Origin: Drosophila miranda
Lineage: Eukaryota; Arthropoda; Insecta; Diptera; Drosophilidae
Assembly: GCF_003369915.1 (NCBI RefSeq)
Contig: NC_046676.1
Location: 11,700,001-11,764,000 of the forward strand
Direction of reading: 5' to 3'
DNA: 64,000 nt
The notes beneath the pieces are model-generated. The model ran no database searches. It was not told the origin of the DNA and saw only the letters and a program-made list of their open reading frames with translations. Positions 23,043-33,728 of this stretch are shown here, piece by piece. Each line of letters starts with the position of its first letter. The first letter of the stretch is position 1. The position numbers and the translations under genes were made by a program.

Positions 23043-24230
23043 TTACTTTTTTTCGACATTCTCTCCCAAAGCACTGCACCGCAACTTGTTCATGATATTG
23101 CAGATCACATATTCACCGGTGTCTGGTCCGTCGAATTCGACAGTCTTAATGCCATCGGTCATGGTGCGGAGCATCCCCTTCCAGAGGGACTTGGCGCAGC
23201 TTTCTTGGCCAACATGGTTCAGTAGGTCCACACAGGTGGACACAATGCCGTAGGGACTGAGGAGGGAGTAGTTGGTCAGCGAGAGCTTGGTCTGGAGTGG
23301 CTTGAACACAGCATGACTGTCCCCCAATTCGATGGCGCTGAAGAGATTTGCGCCTCCGGCAACACCGCTGCAGATGGTAGCCAGGAAGGTGGCGTAGCGA
23401 TCGTTGGTGAAGATGGTGTCGAAGTAGGCGGGATCGGTGATTAGCCGGTTCACGCAGTCGTCCAGCTCCATCAGCTCCAATTTGATGGAGCAGTAGTCCT
23501 CCGCGTGCATCTTCTCTGCAATTTCCACCATCGCCCCATCGGTCACCGGCCACTCGTTGGCCTTGTGGATGAGGGTGACGCGACAGCGGCCGGCACGGAT
23601 CGCAGCCTCGAAGGCGTGCCGCAGATACTTTGTTACGTTCTCATGGGTAACGACGCGCAGGGCCTCCACCACACCTTTGACGGGGGCGTACTCGAGCTCC
23701 GCGTAGTTGCCAATGTTGTTCTGGGCTATCACCTGGATGTCCACGTCGGGAAAGCGGCACTTGAAGCCGGGGAAGCTGCGCAGGCGAGTCATGAACACGT
23801 ACAGGTCCAGGTCGTTGCAGATCTTGAGGGACTTCTTCTTCGCCTCTTTATCGCATAGGATGTCCACATGGACCGCGGCATGGTTACGCAGCACCGAATT
23901 GAAGTACTCCTCCTCCTGGTCGGAGGCAATGCGCTGCAGCTCCACTGGGACCCGCGTGCTGTGTAGCAAGGCTGTCACAAACTTGGCCCCCTGCTGGCCA
24001 ATGATCGTGCTGCCGGTGAGCAGAGAGACATGGGTGATGCCCCCATACTTGGACGGGGGCAGCCCGCTCACCGGCAAGGAACGCATCTGCCCCTTTGCCA
24101 CGTTGGCACTGAGCCCCGTGGTGACGACATATGGATCCGTGGGCTTTGCAGGAGCATCAGCCAGGTAGCGGCAGCAGCGATTAAGCTGTGCGACGGACAG
24201 GATCCGGGTGTCTCTAAGGCGGCGCAGCAT
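23043..24230 (-). CDS. Divergent NAD-isocitrate dehydrogenase gamma-like subunit, probably non-catalytic
   Basis: Intronless, 395 residues. The isopropylmalate/isocitrate dehydrogenase fold is visible along its length: KYGGITHVSLLTG replaces the family KYGG..VTMIPGDGIGPE, GNYAELEYAPVKGVVEALRV replaces EGEYSSLEHESV.GVVE, and LIHKANEWPVTDG replaces VHKANIMKLGDG. Order and length match mitochondrial IDH3 gamma/beta subunits, including an Arg-rich N-terminus that could be a transit peptide. The ENTEGEY substrate loop has become QNNIGNY, and the MPNLYG segment is replaced by FTNDRYA. I infer loss of catalysis. Rapidly evolving, intronless copies of IDH3 subunits expressed in testis are known in flies, and this may be one. 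Confidence 0.8.
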   Translation of the reverse strand: MLRRLRDTRILSVAQLNRCCRYLADAPAKPTDPYVVTTGLSANVAKGQMRSLPVSGLPPSKYGGITHVSLLTGSTIIGQQGAKFVTALLHSTRVPVELQRIASDQEEEYFNSVLRNHAAVHVDILCDKEAKKKSLKICNDLDLYVFMTRLRSFPGFKCRFPDVDIQVIAQNNIGNYAELEYAPVKGVVEALRVVTHENVTKYLRHAFEAAIRAGRCRVTLIHKANEWPVTDGAMVEIAEKMHAEDYCSIKLELMELDDCVNRLITDPAYFDTIFTNDRYATFLATICSGVAGGANLFSAIELGDSHAVFKPLQTKLSLTNYSLLSPYGIVSTCVDLLNHVGQESCAKSLWKGMLRTMTDGIKTVEFDGPDTGEYVICNIMNKLRCSALGENVEKK

Positions 24231-24468
24231 TCTATAGAACCGAGAGGTATTGGATAACTATATTTATTTTTCTGATAACTACGGCCCGATCCAAATATTG
24301 ATATCTCTTCCAAGGCCTCCTGCGGCAACCCAGATCAGACGTTTCTTGATAAGAAGAGCCAGATAAGACAACGCAAGTGTTCCGCTTCTCAATCTGCACT
24401 CTTTATTGTTAACCTGGTTCCACAGATCAATCCTCCCCTTTCCTCCCACAATTCAACCAACCCAAAGA

Positions 24469-25711
24469 CTATATGTCCCAGCAGAGAGATTTGTCGACGC
24501 ACGGACAACCGTCGATGCCGTAGTTGCCGATCCGGACATCCGTCTGGGTCTGCTTGTGCTGCGGACCGGGGATCCTCCATGCATTCATCTCGTAGTACTT
24601 ATCGGGCAGATAGTAGGTCCTATACTTTTTGCGCAGCTCCTCGTGCTCCTTCTTCAGATACTCGGCCAACTCGGGCTTGGCGTAAATGGCCTCCAAGCGG
24701 TACTGCTTCGGCCTCACCTGATGCAACGCCGGCTCCAGCTTCAAGCGACTATGTGGGAGGACGGCGAGTAGCTGCGCGTCTAGTTCATCCGCCTGCTGCT
24801 CGCGCATCTTCTCACAAGTCTCGCATCGGCACTTGCCGCCATGGTAGCAGTAGCGTTTCTTTCCATCCTCGTCGACCATCAGAAGCGGTACGCATATGGG
24901 CTTCGGGGCCGGCTGCGGTATGGTCTGAGTCCCCTGTGACTCTTGTTTTGGAAGGGAGTACATCTTAGGGCCAGTGGAAGTTGTGGAATCCGTGCGGGAA
25001 AATCGGAACGCGGGGTTTCCTGTACGGGGGATTTTGATTGTGTGCCGACTGAGCCCGAATGAACGAACACTGAAACGGACGCTGACAGCAAAGGCATAGA
25101 GAGCTGGATAGGGGATTTCAAGGGAGCTACTTCCGACATATACAAGGTTCAATTGAATGTGCTCCGGAAGAGCTCTCTCCATCGCCAGCCCATCTCCCCT
25201 GCCTTGAACACAATCTCTGGGGTCCCCTGCAGTATACATTATGCGCAATATCCCTCTCCGTTCGCTTTGCCAGTCCCCAGTCCGGACACAAGGGGTTCGG
25301 GGCAATTCTCATCCTTTGGGAGGCCCTCATCTGGAGGTAGTATTGCTTGAGTTCCCGCTGTTGTACTTCTTTAAAGAACTCCCGCATACGGGGAGAGTCT
25401 GTTACGTTCTTCTGGTCGCACTTTTCACTCTGGCATTCGATTCTACTCTCGAGAATTTCGGAGTTAATGGTCCTCTTCTTTTTTCTTTGACTACTGGTCC
25501 CACTGCTGTTTCGACTGCTGTTCGTGGCCGCTTCATTTGGCCGGTTTTCTTTCGACTTGATTCGACTGGCCGGACCTTTGCTCTTGCCAAGGAGAACACC
25601 GCCGAGTTCCGATTGTTCTGAATACCTTCTCACAAAGGTGTTGTTGTTAGACAACGTCCCGGTCAGGGAAAGATTGAACCATTTGCTTTGAATTTTTTCT
25701 GAAGTTCCCAT
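24469..25711 (-). CDS. Unrecognised basic protein, probably two exons
   Basis: Two long open frames on the minus strand overlap at 25127-25305 in different phases. The upstream one starts at ATG 25711-25709 (MGTSEKIQSKWFNLSLTG) and is rich in Ser, Lys and Arg (SQRKKKRTINSEILESR), ending in a charged helix (MREFFKEVQQRELKQYY). The downstream one encodes a C-terminal part with paired cysteines (YCYHGGKCRCETCEKMR, then GCPCVDKSLC) and a Tyr-rich helix. They most likely join by a small intron, with donor about 25240 (GTATAC) and acceptor TTTCAG near 25073, but I could not fix the sites. No family recognised. Confidence 0.6.
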
Positions 25712-25914
25712 ATTCAAATTTAGAATTTAGAAGATAAAAGAATTGTGCTCTGAGTTGGATTCTCTCTCTACGAGCTATCAACTATTTCAACTCTTGCCAA
25801 CAGGCATAGTTGTCTGAAACATCAGAGCGGCACCGATTTATTTTCGTTCAATCAGCTTCGTCTTATCTCAGAGAGCACGATGTTGACCGAAGCTTACAAA
25901 TTCACGGCACACGG

Positions 25915-25982
25915 CATACGATCGTTCAGTTATTCGCTGAACTCGACGCCGATCGGTTCCATTCTGAATACTAGAACCCAAC
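25915..25982 (+). promoter_or_regulatory. Inr + DPE promoter of EcKinase-like gene A
   Basis: TCAGTT initiator with its A at 25928. GGTTC, fitting the DPE consensus RGWYV, begins exactly at +28. The same arrangement is conserved at the second copy (A at 27963). No TATA box. Confidence 0.7.
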
Positions 25983-27789
25983 ATGTCGCTGATCGAGACG
26001 GAGTCCCAATGGCTGCGCACTACCATTCTGCCAAAGATTCTGGAGAGCGGTAGACTGCTGGATACCTACAGCGCGTCGAAGGCGGACACATTCCGGGTGG
26101 GGGACATCGATGTCGATGTAATTGGTCCCAAAGAGGCCTTCATGCTGACACTCTGCTATCGGACAACCATTCGCTTTGAGTACGACGGCGAGCAGTTTGA
26201 GCGGAAAATGGTCGTAAAGGTAACTATTAAATGTCGTCATATCGTAGGCACGAAACAGATGAGCATTGAGTGAGCTGTAGACCGTATTTCTGTTTTAACG
26301 CCACATAACTGGTTCAAGTCTGGAAGAGCAGATTAAAACCATTATGGGAGACATTTATGTCTTTGCTATTTAAACCAAAACACTGATAAACCAAGTGATA
26401 CGGAGTTGGAAATGAATTTTTCGGTGGGATGGTGAAATAGGTAGCCAAAAATTCCCATAGATAAGATTATGGTGTTCCATTCAAATGTGCATACTAGTTC
26501 CCAACCTCCACAAGTATTGATATGTTATCAGCGGGTTATTGATCCATAGATCTACTGTTAAACGATCGATTAATCGAAAATACTAATGATTAACGAACTA
26601 CCAGGAAACCAACTATCATGACAGTTTGTTTATTTTGTTGTAGAAAACGCCTATGGTTCCACCAGATGTGTACGAAGCAGTACAGTTTGGAGATCTTTTC
26701 GCCAATGAGATCGATTTCTATACGAAAATCCTGCCACAGATACAAAAGGTGGCGGAGGGAAAGTTTGCGGCACCCAAGTATTATTACAGTGAGCTGAATC
26801 CGCTTTCGGCAATCGTCATTCTCAGTGACTTTGCTGAGGATAGCTGGAGGGTAACCAAGGATAGGGTGGGCCTCAGCCTGGAGCATGTCCGGATTGCAGT
26901 GAAGTATTTGGGAAAGTTCCACGGCTTTACATACGCCATCAAGCACAAGAATCTGGAGAACTTCGAAAAACTGACCAGAAACCTCAAGGAATCCCGATAT
27001 GCCAATGACACCGTGCACCCCCAATACAAGGTGACGCTGCAGGCAAGTGTTAAGCGCGCTGTTCAGGCTGTGGCCACCTATCAGCCCCAAGTGGATAAAG
27101 ATTTTGTGAAATTGTTCGGCTTCTTAATATCGGATTACATCCAATATGGACGCCAACGAGTGGCGCCCAGGGAGCCGTTGGCAACTCTCTGTCACGGCGA
27201 TTTTGTGCGGAACAATGTGGCCTACAAGTACGATGGCAAGGAGAAGCCACAGGAAATCATGATGTTCGACTACCAGACGCTGCGTGTTTCCTCCCCCATG
27301 ATCGATCTATCCGTCTTTCTGGCCATTTCTGTCTATGCGGATGTGCGCTACACCCATTTCGATAGCATTTTCGACGACTACTGCTCGGCTCTCTACGAAA
27401 GCTATAGGAAGCATGCGAAGGATGAGGTGCCAGAATTCATGAAGTGGGTATCCAAATGGCATCTAACAAAATGGTTATTTTAATGTTTCTGGTTGGTTTT
27501 CTTCAGCCGTACGGAGCTTGTGAAGGAGTACATTCGCTTCTTGCCCTACAGTGTGTCCATCACGGCCAGCTTCCTCTTTGAGCTCGTCGAACCGTCAGGC
27601 TTGTCCTCGGAGGAAATGTTCAACGTTCAGGTTTCGGACGAGGAAGTCATTGAGCGCACTATGAAAAAAGGCGGCGAGGTAGTTGATAAGGAAGTTGCGC
27701 ATCAACTGAAGGAAATGTTTGAGTTGAGTCGAAAATACAATGTCCAAATTGAGGATGGCATCGATGTTGATGCGTTGCCGAAGATCTAA
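25983..27789 (+). CDS. EcKinase-like (CHK/DUF1679 family) gene A
   Basis: Three exons, 25983-26219, 26644-27443 and 27507-27789, total 439 residues, normal for the insect ecdysteroid-kinase-like family of small-molecule kinases. The kinase-like core shows ELNPLSAIVILSDFAED (hinge region), catalytic CHGDFVRNNVAYKY (HGD, Asp as base) and MMFDYQTLRVSSP (metal-binding D). Family members may phosphorylate ecdysteroids or detoxify plant and drug compounds. The substrate here is unknown. The second donor is GTGGGT, giving AA|C across the junction (an NRTEL reading), and the same holds in copy B. Gene B, 230 bp downstream in the same orientation, is a close paralogue. Confidence 0.9.
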
Positions 27790-27944
27790 TTACTTGAATT
27801 AAACACAATGAATTGTTAATATCTTTACCCGATATAGTATGTACATTCGTATTATTTCCGTGGCCGGAACACCTTTTTTCCATCGTTTCATTTTATCTCC
27901 GAGCTGACGAGCACGATATACTTAAAAGAGTACGAACACATTGC

Positions 27945-28017
27945 CACAGCATACGATCGTTCAGTTACTCGCTGAACTCGAAGCCGTTCGGTTCCATTCT
28001 GTATACTAGAACCCAAC
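27945..28017 (+). promoter_or_regulatory. Inr + DPE promoter of EcKinase-like gene B
   Basis: TCAGTT with A at 27963 and GGTTC at +28 to +32. About 70 bases up to the start codon match the promoter of gene A, so the duplication took the promoter along. Confidence 0.7.
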
Positions 28018-30742
28018 ATGTCGCTGATCGAGACGGAAACCCACTGGCTGCGGACTACCATTCTGCCAAAGATTCTGGAGAGCGGTAAACTGCTGGATAC
28101 CTACAGCGCGTCGAAGGCGGACACATTCCGGGTGGGGGACATCGATGTCGATGTAATTGGTCCCAAGGAGGCCTTCATGCTGACACTCTGCTATCGGACA
28201 ACCATCCGCTTTGAATACGACGGCAAGCAGTTTGAGCGGAAAATGGTCGTTAAGGTATATCGTAACTTTAATTTCGTCATATCGTAGCAACGATGTAGCT
28301 GACAATTGAGTGAGCAGTAGACCGTAGCTCTGTGTTTATAAATCACGATAACAGGTTACAGCCTGGGGAAAAGATTACTTGCATAATATGGGAATGCGAA
28401 TACTCATATATTCATATATAATATGGATATTAGTGTTAATTAAACAAAAACACAGATAAGCCAAGTCATGAGCAGGGGCAATGAATCTTTTGTTATACCC
28501 GATACTCAAAATGAGTATTGGGGTATATTAGATTTGTGGTAAAAGTGGATGTGTGTAACGTCCAGAAGGAATCGTTTCCGACCCCATAAAGTATATATAT
28601 TCTTGATCAGCATCAATAGCCGAGTCGATTGAGCCCTGTTTGTCTGTCCGTCTGTCCGTCCGTCCGTCCGTCCGTCCGTCCGTCCGTCCCCTTCAGCGCC
28701 TAGTGCTCAAAGACTATAAGATCTAGAGCAACGATGTTTTGGATCCAGACTTCTGTGATATGTCACTGCTACAAAAATATTTCAAAACTTCGCCCCGCCC
28801 ACTTCCGCCCCCACAAAAGACGAAAATCTGTGGCATCCACATTTTTAAAGATACGATAAAACCAAAAACGCAGAATCGTAGAGGATGACTATATGTTCTA
28901 GAGTGTAAAATCTCAACCAGATCGTATAATTATTATAGCCAGAATCAAGAAAACAATTTCATTCTTTCTCGCTCTGTCTCTCTCTAACACACAGGTTTCA
29001 TGGTCGGCTTTGCCAATTGCAAAATATGAGTTCAAGGATCTCAGAACCTATAAGAGCCAGAGCAACCAAATTTGGTATCCACACTCCTGTGATATCGGAC
29101 CTTGACCGTTTCGTGTCCAAATTTCGCCACACCCCCTTCCGCCCCCGCAAAGGACGAAAATCTGGGGCATCCACAAATCTCAGAGACTATTTAGGCTAGA
29201 GTAACCAAATTTGGTATCCGCACTTCTGTTAGATCTCACTATAAAACGTATATCTCAGAATTTCGCCCCACCCTTTTCCGCCCCCACAAAGGACGAAAAT
29301 CTGTTGCATCCACAATATTGCACATTCGAGAAAACTAAAAACGCAGAATCATAGATAATGACCATATCTATCAGATTGCTGAATCTGGATCAGATCAGAT
29401 CATTTTTATAGCCAAAAGGAACAAATCAATTTGCACTGGCTACGCAGCACCCGACGTCACGCTCAGACTGATTTTCTGTCTCTCTCGCACGCACTCTTTG
29501 TCGTGTCGTTAAATATTAGCGGCGTCTGCCGGAGGAGAGCCATACTGACTTAGTATCGGGTATAACCGTAGAGTTGCGGTGTCCGCAGCAACTCACAACG
29601 TTCCCCCTCGTTTTTTTATAGAAAACTCCGAGGGTTCAACCAGAGATGTACAAGGACATTCAGTTTAGTTATCTCTTCGGCAATGAGATTGATTTCTATA
29701 CGAAAATTCTACCCCAAATTGAAAAAGTGGCCGGAGGAAAATTCGCAGCCCCCAAGTATTACTACAGTGAGCTGAATCCGCTTTCGGCGATGGTCATTCT
29801 CAGTGATTTTGCAGAGGACGGCTGGAGCATTACCAAAGACCGGGTGGGCCTTAGCCTGGCTCATGTTCGCGTCGCAGTGAAGTACTTGGGCAAGTTCCAT
29901 GGCTTTGCCTATGCCATCAAGCACAAGAATCCAGATCAGTTTGAAAATATGACCAAAAACCTGAGGGAATCTCGATTTTCCAATGAAATTATGCACCCCG
30001 ACTTCCTGTTGAAGCTGAAAACTAGTGTGAAGCGTGCTGCCCAGGCTGTGGCCACTTACCAGCCACAAGTGGGTAAGGATTTTGTGCAGAATTTCGGTCT
30101 CTTGATATCTGATTACACAAAGTTTGGAAGACAGCGGGTGGCGCCCAGGGAGCCGTTGGCAACTCTCTGTCACGGCGATTATGTGCGGAACAATGTGGCC
30201 TACAAGTACAATGGCAAGGAGGAGCCACAGGAAATCATGATGTTCGACTACCAGACGCTGCGAGTGTCCTCCCCCATGATCGATCTGTCCGTCTTCCTGG
30301 CCATTTCTGTCTATGCGGATGTGCGCTACACCCATTTCGATAGCATTTTCGACGACTACTGCTCGGCTCTCTACGACAGCTACAGGAAGCACGCGAAGGA
30401 CGAGGTGCCAGAATTCTTGAAGTGGGTATTTAAATGGCATCTAAGAAGTTGATTGCATTACTGTTTCTGTTTTTTTATAGTCGGACGGAGCTTCTGAAGG
30501 AGTACATCCGCTTCCTTCCTTACAGTGTGTCCATCACGGCCTACTTTCTCTTCTCACTCGTCGAACCGTCAGGCTTGTCCTCGGAGGAAATGATCAACTG
30601 TCAAGTTACGGACGAGGAAATCATTGAGAGCACCATGAAATCAGGCGGCGAGATAGTGGACCGGGAAATCGCGCATCAACTGAGGGAAATGTTTGAGTTA
30701 AGTCGAACGTACAATGTTCCAATATCTAATTATTTGATATAA
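28018..30742 (+). CDS. EcKinase-like (CHK/DUF1679 family) gene B
   Basis: Tandem paralogue of gene A. Exons: 28018-28254, 29622-30421 and 30481-30742, total 432 residues. Exon 1 differs from that of gene A at few residues. Exons 2-3 keep SELNPLSAMVILSDFAED, LCHGDYVRNNVAYKY and FDYQTLRVSSPMIDLSV. Intron 1 has grown to 1.37 kb because of a DINE-1 insertion that reaches to about 10 bases before the exon 2 acceptor. The C-terminus is seven residues shorter than in A (ends NVPISNYLI). The exon 2 donor is again GTGGGT. Function as for gene A: substrate unknown. Confidence 0.9.
28493..29611 (+). mobile_element. DINE-1 (mini-me/SGM-type) non-autonomous Helitron-like element
   Basis: Starts TTATACCCGATACTCAAAAT with the subterminal inverted pair ACCCGATACTC / GAGTATTGGGGT. 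It then shows the well-known DINE-1 core (CCCATAAAGTATATATATTC) and a (GTCC)n microsatellite at about 28650-28690. Diverged internal repeats of CCGCCCCC(A/G)CAAAGGACG follow at about 28803, 29140 and 29278. The 3' end carries a short hairpin, GAGTTGCGG...CCGCAGCAACTC (about 29571-29594), followed by AACGTTCCCCCTCG. The element looks full-length for its type and carries no ORF. Insertion is in intron 1 of EcKinase gene B and is absent from gene A. Confidence 0.9.
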
Positions 30743-30945
30743 ACACAATCAATTGTTATAATATATAAAGCGATAAAGTGGAATCCGATCCACTTCGGAA
30801 TGTTTTATTTTTCCTCATGCGTACATTTTGTTTTTTTTTTTATTTCCTTTTGATTTCAGTTTCGCTCAACGACCAGCTGTTTGCCGGTGGTGCTGCCAAC
30901 CTGTGCTGTATTGGCATTATCACACATGTTCGTAAAGACCCTAAA

Positions 30946-31205
30946 ATGTTTCAACCATCTCGGCAGCAGATTCTCCGGCTTTATAAACACCTTATCCGAT
31001 ACGGCAATCATCTGAAGTTAACGGACAAGAACTACTTTTTGGGTCGCGTGCGACACGAGTTCCGCGACAGTCGCCAGTTGACCAGTCCCTCGGAAATCGA
31101 GTTCAACTTCAGGGTACGTGGAGGAGTCTGCTTATGTGTTTCATAACTAACTTTTACCTTGCGCAGCGAGGAGAGACATTGCTGAAGAACGGACGCATAC
31201 TGTAG
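30946..31205 (+). CDS. LYR-motif microprotein similar to AltMiD51/MIEF1-MP
   Basis: Two exons, 30946-31113 and 31167-31205, 68 residues. The sequence aligns through its whole length with the 70-residue human microprotein encoded upstream of MIEF1 (AltMiD51): QILRLYKHLIRYGNHLKLTD against VLSLYRALLRQGRQLRYTD, then a RHEFRDSRQL block and a GETLLKNGRIL end. LYR proteins bind mitochondrial acyl carrier protein. AltMiD51 is linked to mitoribosome assembly. An Inr-like TCAGTTT sits near 30855. It is followed after 2 nt by the start of the MTRFR-like ORF and is probably cotranscribed with it. Confidence 0.8.
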
Positions 31206-31207
31206 GG

Positions 31208-31642
31208 ATGATACGGGCCTTGGTTTCACGGTTGGCTCTCCCTCCGCTAGTTGTCCGCTGCAAGTCCACCGCTAACTTGGATTACTCGCGCTATCCAAAG
31301 CTGCAAGAGTCGGAAATCGAAGAGACCTTCATGCGCGGCAGTGGACCTGGGGGTCAGGCGGTAAACAAGACATCCAACTGCGTATTCCTGCGTCATCTGC
31401 CCACCAACATCACCATAAAGTGTCACACACATCGACTGGCCTCCAAAAATCGCGTAGAGGCACGTAAACTTCTCCTAGACAAGCTTGATGCCCATTTTAA
31501 TGGAGAAAACTCGATTGCCGCACAGATCAAAGTACTGGAGCAGAGAAAGTCCACGGAGCGGCGACGACGGCAAGGAAAAATGCAGGAGATGAAGACGAGA
31601 TGGCAAGAGAGGGAGCGTACAGATGGATCCAACGATAAATAA
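31208..31642 (+). CDS. MTRFR (C12orf65)-like mitochondrial release factor in rescue
   Basis: 144 residues. Short class-I release-factor-like protein with the peptidyl-tRNA hydrolysis motif in MRGSGPGGQAVNKTSN (GGQ), a typical N-terminal mitochondrial presequence (MIRALVSRLALPPLVVRCKS) and a basic C-terminal helix (RKSTERRRRQGKMQ) as in ICT1/MTRFR that enters stalled ribosomes. There are no codon-recognition domains. It rescues stalled mitoribosomes. The start codon lies 2 nt after the stop of the LYR microprotein (TAG GG ATG). AATAAA overlaps the stop. Confidence 0.9.
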   Translation: MIRALVSRLALPPLVVRCKSTANLDYSRYPKLQESEIEETFMRGSGPGGQAVNKTSNCVFLRHLPTNITIKCHTHRLASKNRVEARKLLLDKLDAHFNGENSIAAQIKVLEQRKSTERRRRQGKMQEMKTRWQERERTDGSNDK

Positions 31643-31717
31643 AAAGCCAAACTTCATTTTTATACTAAAACATAACTTCTTGGTTGATATATTTGTGATA
31701 AATTGTAAGTGGAACAA

Positions 31718-33438
31718 CTACCAGCTAGAGAAATCACCAAAACCGCCTGCAAGCTTCTTCCTTTTTGCTGCTTGTGCTGCCAGGAGCGGGGACTCTGGTT
31801 TCTTGGGCGCGGCATTCATTTTTAGGTACTTGCCCACGCCTTCCCTGTAGACCTTGAGTGGCTCATTGAGGCGTTTCTGCTGTTCTGCCTTTTCGGCTGT
31901 CTCCTGTATGCTGGCCGCTTCATTCTCTCGCTCCTTGGCCAGCTGTTCCGCGGCATCAGCAAAGGGATTAACAAAGACTTGGGTATTTTCAATTATGATA
32001 TCCTCGATTGGTCGATCTTTGTTGTCCACCTCGATGTTTTCTATTTTTTGGAGTGTGTCAAGGCCGCCAACCACCTTGCCAAAGATGGTGTGTTTGCCGT
32101 CGAGATGTTTGCAGGATCGATAGGTGATGAAGCTGCAAGTGGCAATACAATGAACAAGGAGTCGTATACAATTGATTGAACTACTTACAACTGGGAACCA
32201 TTTGTGTTGGGTCCTGAATTCGCCATGGAAAGAACTCCCCGTCCCGTGTGCGTCAGATTCGGCTTGAATTCATCGTCGAACTTTTTGCCCCAGATAGATT
32301 CACCTCCCGAACCGGTGCCTGTGGGGTCGCCACCTTGAACCTGTAATACACATTTTGTTATATGATTTCATACTTCTCCTGGAGTGTACTTACTATAAAG
32401 TTCCGAATGGATCGATGGAACAATACATTGTTGAAGTAACCATCGGCGCAATGTTTGATAAAGTTGTCACAGGCGCGTGGTATCTGATCGCAGTAGAGCT
32501 CAATGTTTAATGGGCCAAAGTTGGTGTTTAAACGCACATAGCCCTTCTGCTTGACCCGCTCATATTTCACCAAATCATCGTCAATGATAGCCGCCTCAAT
32601 CTGGGAGACAGGCATCATGGCTGTGGATGTGAAACTGGCAGACACCGCTCCAGTGGAATAATGAGCCGCATTGAATTTGTCTGCTGTTCGCTTGGAGGTG
32701 GAAGGTGCCTCTTCAGCAGGCTGGTAGTCCCTTTGCAGCTGTGCCAAGGTCTCTTTCGTTTCCAGATTCATGGTCTTAATGCGCCCACTGGCCGGATCTT
32801 TGCGCTCCAGGAGCTCCTCGTCTGTCAGCACTCGCAAGTTTTTACGAATGTGGTGGAAGGTGGATATATCGAACTTCTCCAGCTTCTGCGGATCTTGTAT
32901 GGTAATAATATCCTTGCGCTGGAACGGTGTGTCATCCACCAAGTCCTTCCAGTTTTTGGTCTTAATATTCAGCTGATCAATGGCCTCCCAGCAGTAGACA
33001 TTGCCCGTTGTAGCCACGGCGACAATGTGCGAGTTCTTGGTGAAGGGCTTAAACAGAGCGGGACAGTGGTAATCATCGGTAGCATTCTTGTAAAAGTTCA
33101 GCTTCACCAATGACTTTGAATCCATTTTCTCGCCTGTTATAGGATTGATCTTAAAGGTTTTCAAAAACTTCAAGATTGCTTCATACTCGAAGACATTGCC
33201 ATTGAGGTCGCAGTAGGGCATCTCATAGGGAGCCATGGTAATGGAGCAGTGCTCGTAGGGCAACCGCTTGAACTTCACATGGTTGTTCTCCGCGGATTCC
33301 GTTTTCTTTCCACCGTACAACTCGCTCCACTCCGTGTACGTCAAGTACCTGCAGAATTGGGTTGTAATATTGATTGCATTGTATGGTTATAATCGTTGGG
33401 ACTTGCATTTTATCCTTTTGGTGCTGTCGTTTTCCCAT
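31718..33438 (-). CDS. PPIL2 homologue (cyclophilin with U-box, spliceosome-associated)
   Basis: Four exons: 33438-33407, 33348-32394, 32340-32189 and 32132-31718. The start [11 protein letters not shown] is almost identical to human PPIL2. A U-box region follows ([32 protein letters not shown]), then linker [16 protein letters not shown]-type sequence. The cyclophilin domain has [57 protein letters not shown] and [11 protein letters not shown], ending in the family GFGDFSSW. It acts as ubiquitin ligase/prolyl isomerase in the nucleus and is found in spliceosomes. The first intron has a GC donor (AT|GCAAGT), the only reading that keeps the family sequence DKM-YLT. Confidence 0.95.
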
Positions 33439-33728
33439 TTTTGTGAATTTATTGCTATTTTTATTCAAACAAAATGTGTCAAAAAAATTGTTTACGATGC
33501 CGCAATAGAGCTGCCAACTGTTGCCAATTGAATCGATAACGATTCGTTGTTGTCATCGGTTCGAACAGCTGATAGCGCTGCCACCATATGTGAATAAGTG
33601 GTTTGCCAGCACTAGTTTAGGACGGTTCAGTAAAATCAAACAAAGACGAAGGAATTTTCCAATTTTACCTATATATAGACAACCAAAGTGATATAAATAA
33701 GTTAGCCAATTGACCTTGGGCTTGGTGC
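33439..33728. promoter_or_regulatory. Shared divergent promoter of PPIL2 (-) and Atg9 (+)
   Basis: 290 bp between two start codons in opposite directions. Contains an ATCGATA (DRE-like, about 33532-33538), an AACAGCTG E-box-like motif near 33567 and TATATATA near 33671. Typical of compact housekeeping promoters. The exact start sites are not known. Confidence 0.5.

Noticed and set aside
28650-28690. GTCC tandem repeats as a CRISPR-like or satellite array
   Set aside because: It is the known internal microsatellite of DINE-1/mini-me elements.
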